From Paenarthrobacter histidinolovorans (GTDB taxonomy: Bacteria; Actinomycetota; Actinomycetes; Actinomycetales; Micrococcaceae), in assembly GCF_014647595.1 (NCBI RefSeq), contig NZ_BMPM01000003.1:372001-436000 (forward strand): a stretch of DNA of 64,000 nt. The letters are read 5' to 3'. How positions within the stretch are numbered: the first letter of the stretch is position 1; every line of letters starts with the position of its first letter. Positions 16,124-25,860 of this stretch are shown here, piece after piece. A model generated the notes under the pieces. The model was not told the origin of the DNA. It saw only the letters and a program-made list of their open reading frames with translations, and ran no database searches. The position numbers and the translations under genes are program-made.

Positions 16124-17155
16124 CTATGGCATGTCGAGTCGGGTTTTGTAGGCGGTGTTTTTGTTGGTGTTCCAGCCGGCGATGATGCCGGCTCCGAGCA
16201 TTTGGTCGGTGAGGCGTGCGAAGCGGTAGCCGGGGTCGGTGTCGAGGGCGAGTTGCATGTATTGGTGTGCTTTGGATCCTCGGCCTTCCCACCAGTTGAT
16301 GTAGCCGATGGTGGTGAGAATGGGTGCTGCGTGTTGTGGGCTGGTTCTGGTGTAGGCGTGGATGAGGAGTTGTTGGGCCCATTCGATACGGGACCATTGA
16401 GGTGCAGTCTCTGTTTGGGCGAAGAGGATGTGTTGGGGTGGTTCGTTGATGCCGGGGATGTCGGCCATGAGCCGGTCGCGGATGTGCGGGAACTGGAAGT
16501 TCGCGACGAGCTGGGTGCAGTCCTCGTCGGTGGGGAAGTCATTGCTGTCGAGCATGCCCGTCCAGAGACGGCTGGCTTGTAGCGCCGCTTGATCGGGTGC
16601 CTGGGCGCGGATTGCGTGCATGCAGTTTTCGACGGCGATGGTGTGTTCTGCTTCGCCGGTCGGTTTGGGGAGGACTATGCGGTTGGTGGGTTCTATGGTG
16701 CTGCCGCGGTAGATGAACTCGGCGTTGACACGGCTGTATTCCGTGGTGCTGAGGGGCAGGCTGATGTCTTGTCCGGGTTCGCTGTCGTAGGGGGAGTAGG
16801 TGTCGTCGCCGACGAAGATCCCGTCGCGGATGGTGATGCCGTTCTCGGCGAGGACTGCCGTGAGCGCGGCGATGGTGGCCGCGTGAGGTTTGGGTTGGCC
16901 TGGTTCACAGTGGGCTGAGGTGTAGAGGGCGAAGACGATGCTCGTCGCACTGGTGTCGCTCGTGAGGTAACTGCTGACCGTCCGGGCGTAGGGGAGTTCT
17001 GTCCCAGGGTATCGGGGGAGGTCAATGCGGAGCGTGGCACCGACTTTGCCTTTGTCCAGGGTGATGCAGACGAGGCTCTCGTCGGGCCAGAAGCCGAGGG
17101 TATGCCCGATGAAGCTCAGCAGGTCTGCGGGGTCTTTGATGGTGAGCGCATTCAT
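16124..17155 (-). CDS. DUF4192 family protein
   Basis: A 343-residue protein of the actinobacterial DUF4192 family. It starts IKDPADLLSFIGHTLGFWPDESLVC, and DESLV is the hallmark of the family. The C-terminal half is alpha-helical (about 190-343), rich in Ala, Gln and Thr. The family has no assigned biochemical function. No signal peptide or membrane segment is seen. It is isolated. Two truncated copies of the same gene lie elsewhere in this window (14117-14455 and 56229-56430), so the family appears prone to duplication and decay here. Confidence 0.85.
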   Translation of the reverse strand: MNALTIKDPADLLSFIGHTLGFWPDESLVCITLDKGKVGATLRIDLPRYPGTELPYARTVSSYLTSDTSATSIVFALYTSAHCEPGQPKPHAATIAALTAVLAENGITIRDGIFVGDDTYSPYDSEPGQDISLPLSTTEYSRVNAEFIYRGSTIEPTNRIVLPKPTGEAEHTIAVENCMHAIRAQAPDQAALQASRLWTGMLDSNDFPTDEDCTQLVANFQFPHIRDRLMADIPGINEPPQHILFAQTETAPQWSRIEWAQQLLIHAYTRTSPQHAAPILTTIGYINWWEGRGSKAHQYMQLALDTDPGYRFARLTDQMLGAGIIAGWNTNKNTAYKTRLDMP

Positions 17156-17849
17156 TGTCCTTTTCCTTTGTGCGTGCGTTGTGTCTTTGGCCTTTGCGCC
17201 GTTCTGATAGGGGTCTTGTGCGCTGATACGGAGCTGGAACGCAACTAGGGTGCCCGGGGCAGGTCCACGGAAGGGGCCAAGTGGCGCGGGAGCACTGAGC
17301 CAATTTCCAGGGTTCGGAATCGGCGCGGTGACGCCATGGTTGCGCGGAGGCCCATCCAGCGATGATCGGGATATCAGAATGACAAACAGCGTTGTTGCTT
17401 CTGGCTATTCATGGGCAGGCCGCTGTGCAGCGTCATGACGTGAGCGGCCCTAGTATTCGGCATGAGGCATCGCTTGGCGGGATCGCTGCGCCGGATGAGC
17501 CGGGGCTGCTTCCAGTCCCGACATAGGCGCCGTTATCGGCATCTTTGTTTCGACATTCCCGAGGATCACTTAATCGGGTGGCACATGTGAGGGATGGAAC
17601 GACGGCAGGCTCCACAACATAGTGCAGCCAGGGCAGGGGTCGACTCTGGCCCGACTCCTAGCGACAAACGAAGGATCGGGTACCCGTTTGCCAGCCACGG
17701 TTCACTGCCACCCAGAAAGCCACACGTGTTTTGCGACACGCAGCGGAGCAACAATGACGTGCAAAATGATGTGCAGGCGCCCCAGCCGCAAAAGCGGACG
17801 GTCGTGGGAGCAGCCGTGGATGTCCATTGCCATCGATAAGATCGAACAT
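17156..17849. other. Gap upstream of DUF4192 gene
   Basis: About 690 bases with no gene that I can support. Short frames on both strands show no family motif or ribosome site. It marks the transition from chromosomal-looking sequence to the defence-type island. Confidence 0.4.
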
Positions 17850-17950
17850 ATGACTCACGCCAGAGACCTCGCCCTTCCCCACGGCTATACCGACCTTCTC
17901 GGTGACCTCAAGTCCCGGGGCCAGGCGGCCCGCCCACGGGCCGTGGCCAT
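17850..17950 (+). pseudogene. DUF1016 (YhcG-like) nuclease, 5' remnant
   Basis: Starting at ATG 17850 the frame reads MTHARDLALPHGYTDLLGDL then KSRGQAARPRAVAIV. This corresponds to the start of DUF1016/YhcG proteins, which begin with a LPxGYxxLLxDLKxRI segment and an RxRA motif. After about residue 34 the similarity stops, and the frame runs out at 18035. The rest of this PD-(D/E)XK nuclease gene is absent. It looks like the broken edge of an insertion site now occupied by the downstream operon. Confidence 0.6.
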
Positions 17951-18037
17951 CGTGATCACAGGCTCGAACGCGGCAGGCGTCATCGCACGACTTGAATGGG
18001 CCGATCGAGATGCCCACTTGAATGGGAAGGGCTAGAC

Positions 18038-19861
18038 GTGTCGAAGCAGTTGGGAGGCGTCGATTGGCAGTCGCGGGAGCCTCATTTTGCAGATGTTCTC
18101 CTTGGGGACTTTTATGACTTGGCTTGTGTTTGCCGCGAGCTCGCGGAGGCGCCACCTTATCCAGAGCGGGTTAGTGGAGCCACGTGGGATCTCGTTGCCG
18201 ACGTTTGTTCACTTGCGCTTGATGGGTCAAAGACCGTACGGCCGTTCTCGCCCGTTGTCACCAATGGGACGCGACGTTCGTTTGATGTTCAGGACTTATC
18301 TCAAGAGGACTTAGAGTTGCTGTCGGCGGCGGTACAACACCTGACTCGCCCAGATATCGCGGCTCGGATTCACGACGTTTTGTGGTTACGGCGACACGGT
18401 CCAGGAATTCAGCACGCTCTCTCGGCCTTAGACCTTTACTCCAATATTCCTATTGACAGTAACGGGTATCGACTGGGTCTCGTGCAGTCATGGGAACGAG
18501 CTGTGACGCTCGCGCGAAGTCTGGGTAAAACGACGTTCGAAACAGCCCAGGACCTGGAAGCCCAGCTGTCACACATGCTGAGTTCACTCACGGCGGAGGG
18601 AGACATCCTGGCCCTCATGCTCTCGAGAATGATGATGAGGCAACGGATTGCCCTGACAGAAGCCAGCGATTTCGCAGATCTCATGGCAGTGCGAGGTCAG
18701 TCAGAGCCAGCAAAGGGACCTGTAGGAGGTCTTCAATTTCTCGAATGTGCCCGGGACTGGTACCAAACGGCGGGGCTGTCAGACCGGGCAGACGACATGA
18801 GCATCGCTTTGGCCGAAGCAGCAGTTGCAGAAGGCATCGAAAGAGCGAGCGGGGCCAGCTCCAGTCACATGGTCGCAGCCCATCACCTTGAGAAGGCCAT
18901 TCAGCAGTACAGGCGTACCTCTCACGGCTACCGAAAAGAGCGGGCGTTGGAGTCACGTCTGGCAGACATTAGAACACTCCATCGTGACTACTCCCAGCGA
19001 GCGACAGAGGAATTTGAGCTCATAGAAGGTAGATCGTTTGACCTCACCGAAATCGCCGAAGCCGCCGAGGCTAGCGTCAAGGGAAAAGAAGCACTGCCGG
19101 CGCTCTTGAACTTCATAGCGGTCGCACCAATTCCTTCGGCGGAACAGCTGACAGAGATGCATAGAGAACGCCTAGCGCAAGGTTCGATAGCAGATCTTTT
19201 TGGCCGGTCGATCATCACAAACGGGGGGCGAGTAGCCTATAAGGTGCCTGCACTCGCAGAAGATTCGAAAGAACACGTGATTGCCTCCCACGTCGTGACT
19301 AGCCACCAAATGTATATCGGCGGACTAGTTCAGGGAGCGATTGCCCCGGCGCTGAGGGCACTAAGCCAAGAGCACAGCATCACCAAAGAAGTGCTGTACG
19401 AGCTTTGCACGCAGTCTCCGGCTGTGCCGCCAGGCAGGGAAACGATATTCGCAATGGGACTTGCCGCGGGTTTTGAGTGGGACTTCATCACAAGTAGCTA
19501 CCTAGTCATACCGCAGATCGAAAACTTCTTCCGTTTTCACCTTAAGTCTCAAGGGATTATTACCACGTCCCTTGACCAAGACGGCACGGAAACCGAGAAA
19601 ACGCTCTCCCCATTGCTCGACTTGGCCAAAGACTGTCAGCTGATTGACGCAGATATTGAACTTGCCTTTCGAGCCACCCTGGTCGACCCAAGGGGATCCA
19701 ACCTACGTAATGACCTTCTTCATGGTCTGTCTGAGCCCCATACGGCAAACGGGGCCGCGGGGATCTACATATGGTGGCTGGTTTTGTACATAGTCCTAGT
19801 ACCATTTTGGACCCGGTCTAGCGGTGAGATGGACGATTCCGCCTCCCGCCTCCGGCCTTAA
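18038..19861 (+). CDS. DUF4209-type protein with HEPN RNase motif
   Basis: A 607-residue protein. The GTG at 18038 is chosen because GGGAAGGG lies six bases upstream; an ATG at 17996 is the alternative. The N-terminal half is helical and resembles the domain that precedes DUF4209. The C-terminal part carries LRNDLLHGL, an R-N-x3-H motif (about Arg557 and His562) typical of HEPN ribonucleases and present in DUF4209 proteins. A hydrophobic stretch (IYIWWLVLYIVLVPF) follows near the end. It is the first gene of an operon with the nuclease/ATPase 11 bases downstream. A role as RNase effector in an anti-phage system is inferred from motif and neighbours, not demonstrated. Confidence 0.75.
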   Translation: MSKQLGGVDWQSREPHFADVLLGDFYDLACVCRELAEAPPYPERVSGATWDLVADVCSLALDGSKTVRPFSPVVTNGTRRSFDVQDLSQEDLELLSAAVQHLTRPDIAARIHDVLWLRRHGPGIQHALSALDLYSNIPIDSNGYRLGLVQSWERAVTLARSLGKTTFETAQDLEAQLSHMLSSLTAEGDILALMLSRMMMRQRIALTEASDFADLMAVRGQSEPAKGPVGGLQFLECARDWYQTAGLSDRADDMSIALAEAAVAEGIERASGASSSHMVAAHHLEKAIQQYRRTSHGYRKERALESRLADIRTLHRDYSQRATEEFELIEGRSFDLTEIAEAAEASVKGKEALPALLNFIAVAPIPSAEQLTEMHRERLAQGSIADLFGRSIITNGGRVAYKVPALAEDSKEHVIASHVVTSHQMYIGGLVQGAIAPALRALSQEHSITKEVLYELCTQSPAVPPGRETIFAMGLAAGFEWDFITSSYLVIPQIENFFRFHLKSQGIITTSLDQDGTETEKTLSPLLDLAKDCQLIDADIELAFRATLVDPRGSNLRNDLLHGLSEPHTANGAAGIYIWWLVLYIVLVPFWTRSSGEMDDSASRLRP

Positions 19862-19872
19862 TCCAAGATGCA

Positions 19873-22800
19873 GTGCGGTTTCAGCCTAACCAAGACGTTT
19901 CCTCGCCACGACAGAAAAGAGTTGACGTGCCGTTGCCCGACGCCACAGAAGAAGTGCCCTCAAGAGACGTCTGGAGTCGGCACGGTGCAACTGCCGGGCG
20001 AGGGTTCCATTACCAAGATGCGGTGGGCGCGTGGCTCGTAGCCAAATGTTTGATCCAACATCACGAGTCAAGACGCATCGTTCCTGAAGGTTTCGAAGAC
20101 ATACACGTCGAGGGGCCGGACCCCGTATTCGTCCAAGTCAAAAGCCGACAGGAACAGGTTGGCGATTTCACTGTGGGCAAGGTCGCCGCCTTCATCAGGG
20201 AAATGTGGGACAAACGGATTCGCCGCCTCCAAGAAGGAATATCAGACGGCCGGCTCTTACTCGTGTTGGAACGGGGTGTTGCCGGGCATCAATTCGGGAG
20301 TTGGCGTGAACCCTTAGCTGACCTTGATCCACATCATGCTTTACGTGTTTCGCTCTCGAGAATCTTCGAAGACGACGAGCTTCAGGAGGTGCTGAAAGTT
20401 TCGAGCATACTTGTGCTCCCATGGGAGGAAGCCAGCGACGGGGTAGCCGAAGCTGTTGTTGCCTCCTTCGACTCCATGCCGGCTGGAGCCCGGCTGGTCG
20501 AGCGTGAGCTTCGGTTAGCCGTCGCCAATGCAGCCGATAGGAACACGGCTGCAGATGGGCCGCAGACCGCAGCTGGTATCGACCCCTTGATGACGCATGC
20601 CCTCATCAGCCAAGTCTTGGAACTCGTTGACCGGGAGGCCCTCCAGGCGGCGTTGAGTGACGGTACCTGCGAGATAGTTGACTTCAGGATTACCGCTAAT
20701 GACGACGGTTACTTTGAGGGACTCGCCGCCCAACCGGGCCACATCGCAGCAGGCGTTCCTGCACCAAGGCCAATTCTTACCGGGCGGGTGATCCAGGCCC
20801 TGGCAGACCGGCAATCAGTGTTGCTGGCCGGCCCATCTGGTGTAGGAAAATCCACAGTGCTCTGGGCTGCCATCTACACGCGCCGCGACATGATCTGGTA
20901 CCGCGTAAACCGCCTAGATTCAACGTCGGTGACAAAGCTCGTGCGGCTTGCCCGAGCATCGCGTTCCAACGACCGTTCTCAAGTCGGATTCGTAGTGGAT
21001 GGAGTTGGGCTTGGTGAAGCGCAAGCATGGGATCAACTCAGTCGGGCGCTGGCACCGCAAAACGGAGTATTGCTCATTGGTTCAGTTCGGCGCGAAGATA
21101 TGTTCTCCCTGACCTCTTTGGCCGACTCCGCAATCATCGAAGTTTCCCTCGATGAAGAAGTAGCCCAGGCGATCTACAGCAAGTTGCGCCTGGACGGAGC
21201 TACACAAGCGAGGCATTGGAGGGAGCATTTCATGGCCGCTAATGGACTCACTATGGAATACACGTATCTATTGACGCATGGTGCACGTCTTGTCGACGTA
21301 CTAACTGCGCAAGTGCGCCGCCGAGTCCAAGAAGGCCGCGAGGTTGAGCTACGACTGCTGGCCATCGTCACCACAGCCCATCAATGGGGAGTTCAAGTTC
21401 CAGTGAGCGCCCTGACCGGGGCGGAGTTCGACGAGAGCGCGCTCCGTCCTGCACTGGCGCGGTTGCAGGACGAGCACTTATTGCTGAGCACAACCACGAT
21501 GGTTTCAGGGCTGCATGCGCTTCGATCGCGGACCCTGTCAACGGCTGTTCACTCGTTTCCCCCACCAACCATCGAATCGACCATCGTCCGTCTGATGCAA
21601 GTTGTACCCCCCAACTCAATCCCTGCCCTCGTAACTGGTGCCATCAGGGATTATCCCCATCTGCAGGACGAAATCGTTAGATCCCTAGTGAGAAGAACGG
21701 CCCACAGGGATGCGGAACAAACCGTGGTTGCTGTGGCACGGGCCTTGCGGTTCGTGGAGCTCGAAAAGCGCAGTCGCGAATGGGTCGCCATCATGGACAG
21801 GCTGGAAGTCCCGATACCGAGCCGACCTGTCACCCTCCAACTCGCATTGTTGGAGGATCCCCAGAAAGACAACACGCTGACTCATTTCCCTGAGGCTATT
21901 CAAAGCGCCGTTTCTGAGCTATCGCTCAACGCAAGACAACCGTTTCGGCTGCTCGACAGCTATGTACAAACGCTGGGTGTCCACGAGGTCTGTCTGGCCA
22001 TAACTCACTGCTCTGATCCCGCCATAGCGGCCAACCTCCTATCATCACTGACGGGGCTAGGCGAGGCCACGGTGGAGGCCATCTCATCTGGAATTAGAAC
22101 TCACTCCTCGTTGTCGTCACTGGAGACGCTCCTGCACAGAAGCGGCGCAGAGACAGCAGGAAAAATAATCCTCGCGGCAACGCGCCTAGGTCCACCCGTA
22201 GCAGACGCCCTCCTCGAATTGGCAGGTGGCACAGACGTCCTACTAACAAAGATCACAGATGAGTGTGCCTGGCTGACCGAAATACGCATCCAAGAAAACC
22301 ACGCGACATCGGTCGTGTGGGCAAGAACATTGCACATATCCGACGATCTTCAAGGAAATGCGGAAACCTACGTTCGAGAGTTGGCCCGCATAGCGCTTTC
22401 TTGTCTCCCGATGTGCGAGACTGCCGACATACAGGCACTGCTGCCCGGCGGAAATCCCATAGTCATGGGCGATTTCACCTTCGGAGTCTCAAAGCTAAAC
22501 CGTAGGAATCTGCATGATCCAGGCGAAATTGATCTGAATCGCCGCACGGCCGCCATCGCCTGCGCGGCCTTCCAGACAGGCACAAGCACTGACCGCATCG
22601 CCCAGGCCCTCGAACACCTACCGGCGGTCGACGAGTACCTCGAACGCCTTTCCCGAATCTGGATCCTGGGAAGATCTGCTTCGCGGGAGACGTCCAGGAC
22701 TGATGCCCTCCGCGAAGAATTGCGGCAATACGCGTCAACGATGATCAAAGTTTCCGGGACCGACGATTTTCTTAGGGATGACATCGAAGCAACAGGAAAC

Positions 22801-23898
22801 GACTACCTCCATACTCTCGTTTCTGGAATCGTCGACAACCTCAGCCCACGATTAGCCAGACCCGACGGGAACTTGGCCCCGCTCGCCTCGTACGTGGACG
22901 ACACTCTCCGCAAGGCTGTCCGCGAAGTCCAGCGCGAAGCATGGGATCTGCTTGACGCCGCAGTCCCGGCAGAGCTAACTTCCATCGACAAAAGACTCAC
23001 GGACCTACACGCTATCCTCTCCGAGATTGCCTTTGGCAACACACCAAGCAGACAGTTAGCCACAGCTGCCCGGTCAGGCTCCAGCTCAACCGCGGTGCAG
23101 AGAGCTGCAGACCTGGCCGCCAGGAACGCGCACCGCCGCCACGAACGCGAATGGAACCAACGAGCCCAACCGCTCAGAAGTCTCGGCCATGAAGTGACGC
23201 TCTACAGCAGACCGGTGCGAAACGGAGGAAGCCATCTATGGCCCCCCGTCGAGATTGCAGTCGGCGTAAACATTCCACGAGTCCTTGACTGGCCCGAGAC
23301 CTGCGCCCACATGGTTGCGGCTCTGACTCCGCCGGGCAACGTGCAGAGTTTCCAGCCGCCACTCGTGATCTTTCCGACGATCGACAGCCGCCGGGTTGAT
23401 GAGCTCGCCATCAAGGTCATTAGCTCGGTTCACCCATACCCAGGTCTACGAGGGGACTGGACGGAAGGGCTACCAGAGTCGGCTCATACCCACCTGGCTG
23501 AAGTGGTCACACGAGCCCACCAATCACTCCAAGTGCTATCCGGGCTTGCCGAGCTTGCTGGTCATCGCGATATCTCACGACTACAGGACCCGTATGACGA
23601 CGCCCTAAAGCAGTACTCTGAATCGATCAAAGAACTTCATTCAGGGCCGGATGACGAACTAACCGAAACCTTGGTCGAAATACTCAACAGCCACGCACAG
23701 GGAGTAGAGATCGAACTATCCCGCGCAGCTGAAAACCAAAGGATTGAAAACTCCCTGGCTCAATCAATAACATCCTTGTTAGGGCCTGAACCGTCACCGG
23801 AGGCGCTGGAATTGGCTGCAATCAGGTACTTTGCCCTCCAGGGGGACCTGAACCGCGCAGTTGCTCTGCAGGATCTCTCACAGCTCAAGGCGATGTAA
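19873..23898 (+). CDS. Cap4-like nuclease fused to P-loop (STAND-like) ATPase
   Basis: A 1341-residue protein. Residues 40-200 match the DUF4297/Cap4-type PD-(D/E)XK dsDNA nuclease: GRGFHYQDAVGAW, then EDIHVEG with Asp76, and VQVKSR with the Q-x-K pair (Gln88, Lys90). A P-loop ATPase follows, with Walker A GPSGVGKS (320-327) and Walker B VGFVVDG (Asp376). About 800 residues of helical repeat-like sequence form a likely sensor arm. This nuclease/NTPase/repeat order is that of Avs-like STAND defence proteins, where the C-terminus recognises a phage product. The start is uncertain: GTG 19873 has no good ribosome site, and GTG 19927 is another option, both upstream of the nuclease. It is tightly linked to the HEPN gene before it. 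Confidence 0.8.
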   Translation: MRFQPNQDVSSPRQKRVDVPLPDATEEVPSRDVWSRHGATAGRGFHYQDAVGAWLVAKCLIQHHESRRIVPEGFEDIHVEGPDPVFVQVKSRQEQVGDFTVGKVAAFIREMWDKRIRRLQEGISDGRLLLVLERGVAGHQFGSWREPLADLDPHHALRVSLSRIFEDDELQEVLKVSSILVLPWEEASDGVAEAVVASFDSMPAGARLVERELRLAVANAADRNTAADGPQTAAGIDPLMTHALISQVLELVDREALQAALSDGTCEIVDFRITANDDGYFEGLAAQPGHIAAGVPAPRPILTGRVIQALADRQSVLLAGPSGVGKSTVLWAAIYTRRDMIWYRVNRLDSTSVTKLVRLARASRSNDRSQVGFVVDGVGLGEAQAWDQLSRALAPQNGVLLIGSVRREDMFSLTSLADSAIIEVSLDEEVAQAIYSKLRLDGATQARHWREHFMAANGLTMEYTYLLTHGARLVDVLTAQVRRRVQEGREVELRLLAIVTTAHQWGVQVPVSALTGAEFDESALRPALARLQDEHLLLSTTTMVSGLHALRSRTLSTAVHSFPPPTIESTIVRLMQVVPPNSIPALVTGAIRDYPHLQDEIVRSLVRRTAHRDAEQTVVAVARALRFVELEKRSREWVAIMDRLEVPIPSRPVTLQLALLEDPQKDNTLTHFPEAIQSAVSELSLNARQPFRLLDSYVQTLGVHEVCLAITHCSDPAIAANLLSSLTGLGEATVEAISSGIRTHSSLSSLETLLHRSGAETAGKIILAATRLGPPVADALLELAGGTDVLLTKITDECAWLTEIRIQENHATSVVWARTLHISDDLQGNAETYVRELARIALSCLPMCETADIQALLPGGNPIVMGDFTFGVSKLNRRNLHDPGEIDLNRRTAAIACAAFQTGTSTDRIAQALEHLPAVDEYLERLSRIWILGRSASRETSRTDALREELRQYASTMIKVSGTDDFLRDDIEATGNDYLHTLVSGIVDNLSPRLARPDGNLAPLASYVDDTLRKAVREVQREAWDLLDAAVPAELTSIDKRLTDLHAILSEIAFGNTPSRQLATAARSGSSSTAVQRAADLAARNAHRRHEREWNQRAQPLRSLGHEVTLYSRPVRNGGSHLWPPVEIAVGVNIPRVLDWPETCAHMVAALTPPGNVQSFQPPLVIFPTIDSRRVDELAIKVISSVHPYPGLRGDWTEGLPESAHTHLAEVVTRAHQSLQVLSGLAELAGHRDISRLQDPYDDALKQYSESIKELHSGPDDELTETLVEILNSHAQGVEIELSRAAENQRIENSLAQSITSLLGPEPSPEALELAAIRYFALQGDLNRAVALQDLSQLKAM

Positions 23899-23963
23899 GA
23901 AAATGGGTCAGGGAAAATGAATCATGGGACTCTTAGTTCAACTGGCAGATGTGAGGTATAGGC
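23899..23963 (+). other. Leader upstream of reverse transcriptase, with tRNA 5'-like segment
   Basis: The 65 bases before the reverse transcriptase include GGGACTCTTAGTTCAACTGG at 23935-23954, which looks like a tRNA acceptor strand plus the conserved D-loop box (TAGTTCAACTGG). No matching D-stem partner, anticodon arm or T-arm follows, so it is not a tRNA gene. It may be chance, or part of an RNA used by the reverse transcriptase. A ribosome site (GTGAGG) lies seven to eight bases before ATG 23964. Confidence 0.3.
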
Positions 23964-25557
23964 ATGGCTAAATGGGGGGGATTGATCTGGAGTTGGGTGC
24001 GAAAGTGCTTAGCGGCGAGAAGTACGGAGACTGGTACAGAGATCCCTGGGGATGGCCTGAGTTCTCGGAGGCGTTTGTTAGATCTCTGGATGTTGAGAGC
24101 GACTTCGGGATCGTCAGAGGGAACGCCGGTGAGCCTTTCAGATTCTCTGATCCCCCTCACTTTCATCCGTTGGACGTTCCAAAGTCAAGACTGGGTACCC
24201 GTCCGGCGGTCGTTCAAGATCCTCGAAGCCGCCTTATCTATAGTGCAGCGTCGCGGGGATTGGTCGAAAGGCTTCATGCAGATTTACCTGACTGGGTGTA
24301 TGGATGGAGGGCGCGAGGAGGTGTAATTCCACCGTCGTCAGAGGAGTGGGCCGCATACGGGGTGAGCATAGACGCGGTTCCAGAAGATATGTTCTCTCTA
24401 CAGACCGACATCACGTCGTTCTTTGCGTCGATTGACGTGGAGAGCCTAATTGGGACTTTGAGTAGTTCTTTTGGAAGAAATGCCTCAGTGGGCCTTATCG
24501 CTGAGGTACTCCGCTCACACAATGGAATGATGTCGCGAAGCGGACTACCGCAGAGAAGTGCGGCTTCCGCCTACCTAGCACAGGTGTGCATCCTATTGAC
24601 GATGAGATATCGTCTGCATTAGCTAATGGTCTAGTTAGCTCAGCAAGACGCTGGATGGATGACCTCAGCATAGAAGGTCCAGAGGATGAACTATATGCGC
24701 TCAGCCAACGAATTCAGGCTAAGGCGCGGCATGTTGGACTAGAAATAAACACGGCAAAGACTCATTTGTCTACTCACACGGAAGGTCTGGATCGATTCCG
24801 GTTGGAAGCGATTCGCAGCATTCGCGTCCCGGAGGTTATCGCCTTGAGAGGATCCGAGTACACCGACGATGAGCCTGAGTTCGCGTTCGAAACGGACCCC
24901 GCGGACCTTCTCGCACTGGAACGCGAAATACTGGATTCACCGTTGAGTGTCCCCAGACCAGTGGGAAGGGCAGTGTTGCGGTCGCTGAGAGACAACTTTC
25001 TGTTCGAACAAGTGCCTGAGTGGATTACCCACGCCCATCACTTTCCTCACTTGGCCGATGCTCTGGGTCGGTACTTTGCGGGTGCTCGCGCTTATCCGGG
25101 CATCTCAACCGGTTTGGAGACCTGGTTTTCCAACTTCGAAGGATCGAAATGGGGTCATTCCGATTGGGTTACATCCCAGTATGCGCTTGCTTTCGCCGCG
25201 GATGATTTACCATCTTCGGTGGTAACGATACTTAGGAAATGGTTAGCGGAGAGCTTCAACGTTCAAAAAATAGCAGTATCTATTCAACGTCTTTCGGTTG
25301 TGGATGCAAATTATGTTAGAAGCACCGTTAGTGCGCGTGTCGATCACGTAGCAGATCCTCAATTACTCCGATTGTTTGCCCTGGGCATGGTGAGTGCTAA
25401 TGCTGAGCGCTCTACCGTTGAGAGCATTCTAAATCGGGATAGACGAAACCACTTAACCAACAAATATCTAGCCGAACAACGATGGAAGCTTCCAGCTACA
25501 CCCATCGATTTCGATCATGTTCAAAAGGAAGCCAATGACAGCGAAGACGTGGGCTGA
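23964..25557 (+). pseudogene. Reverse transcriptase, split by frameshifts
   Basis: Two overlapping frames (to 24622, and from about 24586) together give a reverse transcriptase of about 530 residues. Seen in order: RPAVVQDPRSRLIYSAASRG; the palm motif QTDITSFFASID; the GLPQRSAASAYLAQ box; RRWMDDLSIEG (the catalytic YxDD box, with Trp for Tyr and both Asp kept); and GLEINTAKTHLS. The frame change falls between the LPQ box and the catalytic box near 24590, so the full enzyme needs a net -1 shift. A second lesion is likely at the start. The ribosome site points to ATG 23964, which is out of frame because of a 7-G tract at 23974-23980; eight Gs would restore it. ATG 23972 is in frame without that correction. 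It follows the nuclease/ATPase gene in the same direction and is lower in GC. It resembles defence-type (Abi/DRT) enzymes rather than group II introns. I could not assign a class. Confidence 0.75.
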
Positions 25558-25860
25558 GAAGTAAATCCGTGCGCAAGATGACTCCCAAATGACACTGAAA
25601 ACAGTATCTGTATGCCGCCAATCCGGGCCAAGAGTGCATACTGGGCGGTGGCCCTGGTTACCCCTTACCAGCACGGCGTGCGCTGATGCGGAGTCGAAAG
25701 GCTGGTCAGGGTATTCCTGAGCACTCCATTCTTGCGACCCGAAAGATTAGAGAGCATCATGCGCTATCGTGACCATCGGCGCCGCCGATGCCGGTAGGTT
25801 CGTATTGCCTGTCACGGCTTGACTGCGGACGGGCGGGTTCAGGGGGGCATGGAGACAAAC
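25558..25860. other. Gap after reverse transcriptase
   Basis: 303 bases without a recognisable gene. An ATG-rich segment near 25849-25861 belongs to the start of the next gene. No clear terminator hairpin was found. Confidence 0.4.

Noticed and set aside
23935-23954. A tRNA gene upstream of the reverse transcriptase
   Set aside because: The D-loop box is present, but no D-stem partner, anticodon or T-arm follows.
24586-24625. Programmed ribosomal frameshift in the reverse transcriptase
   Set aside because: No X-XXY-YYZ slippery heptamer or following stem is visible at the shift, so mutation or sequence error is the simpler reading.
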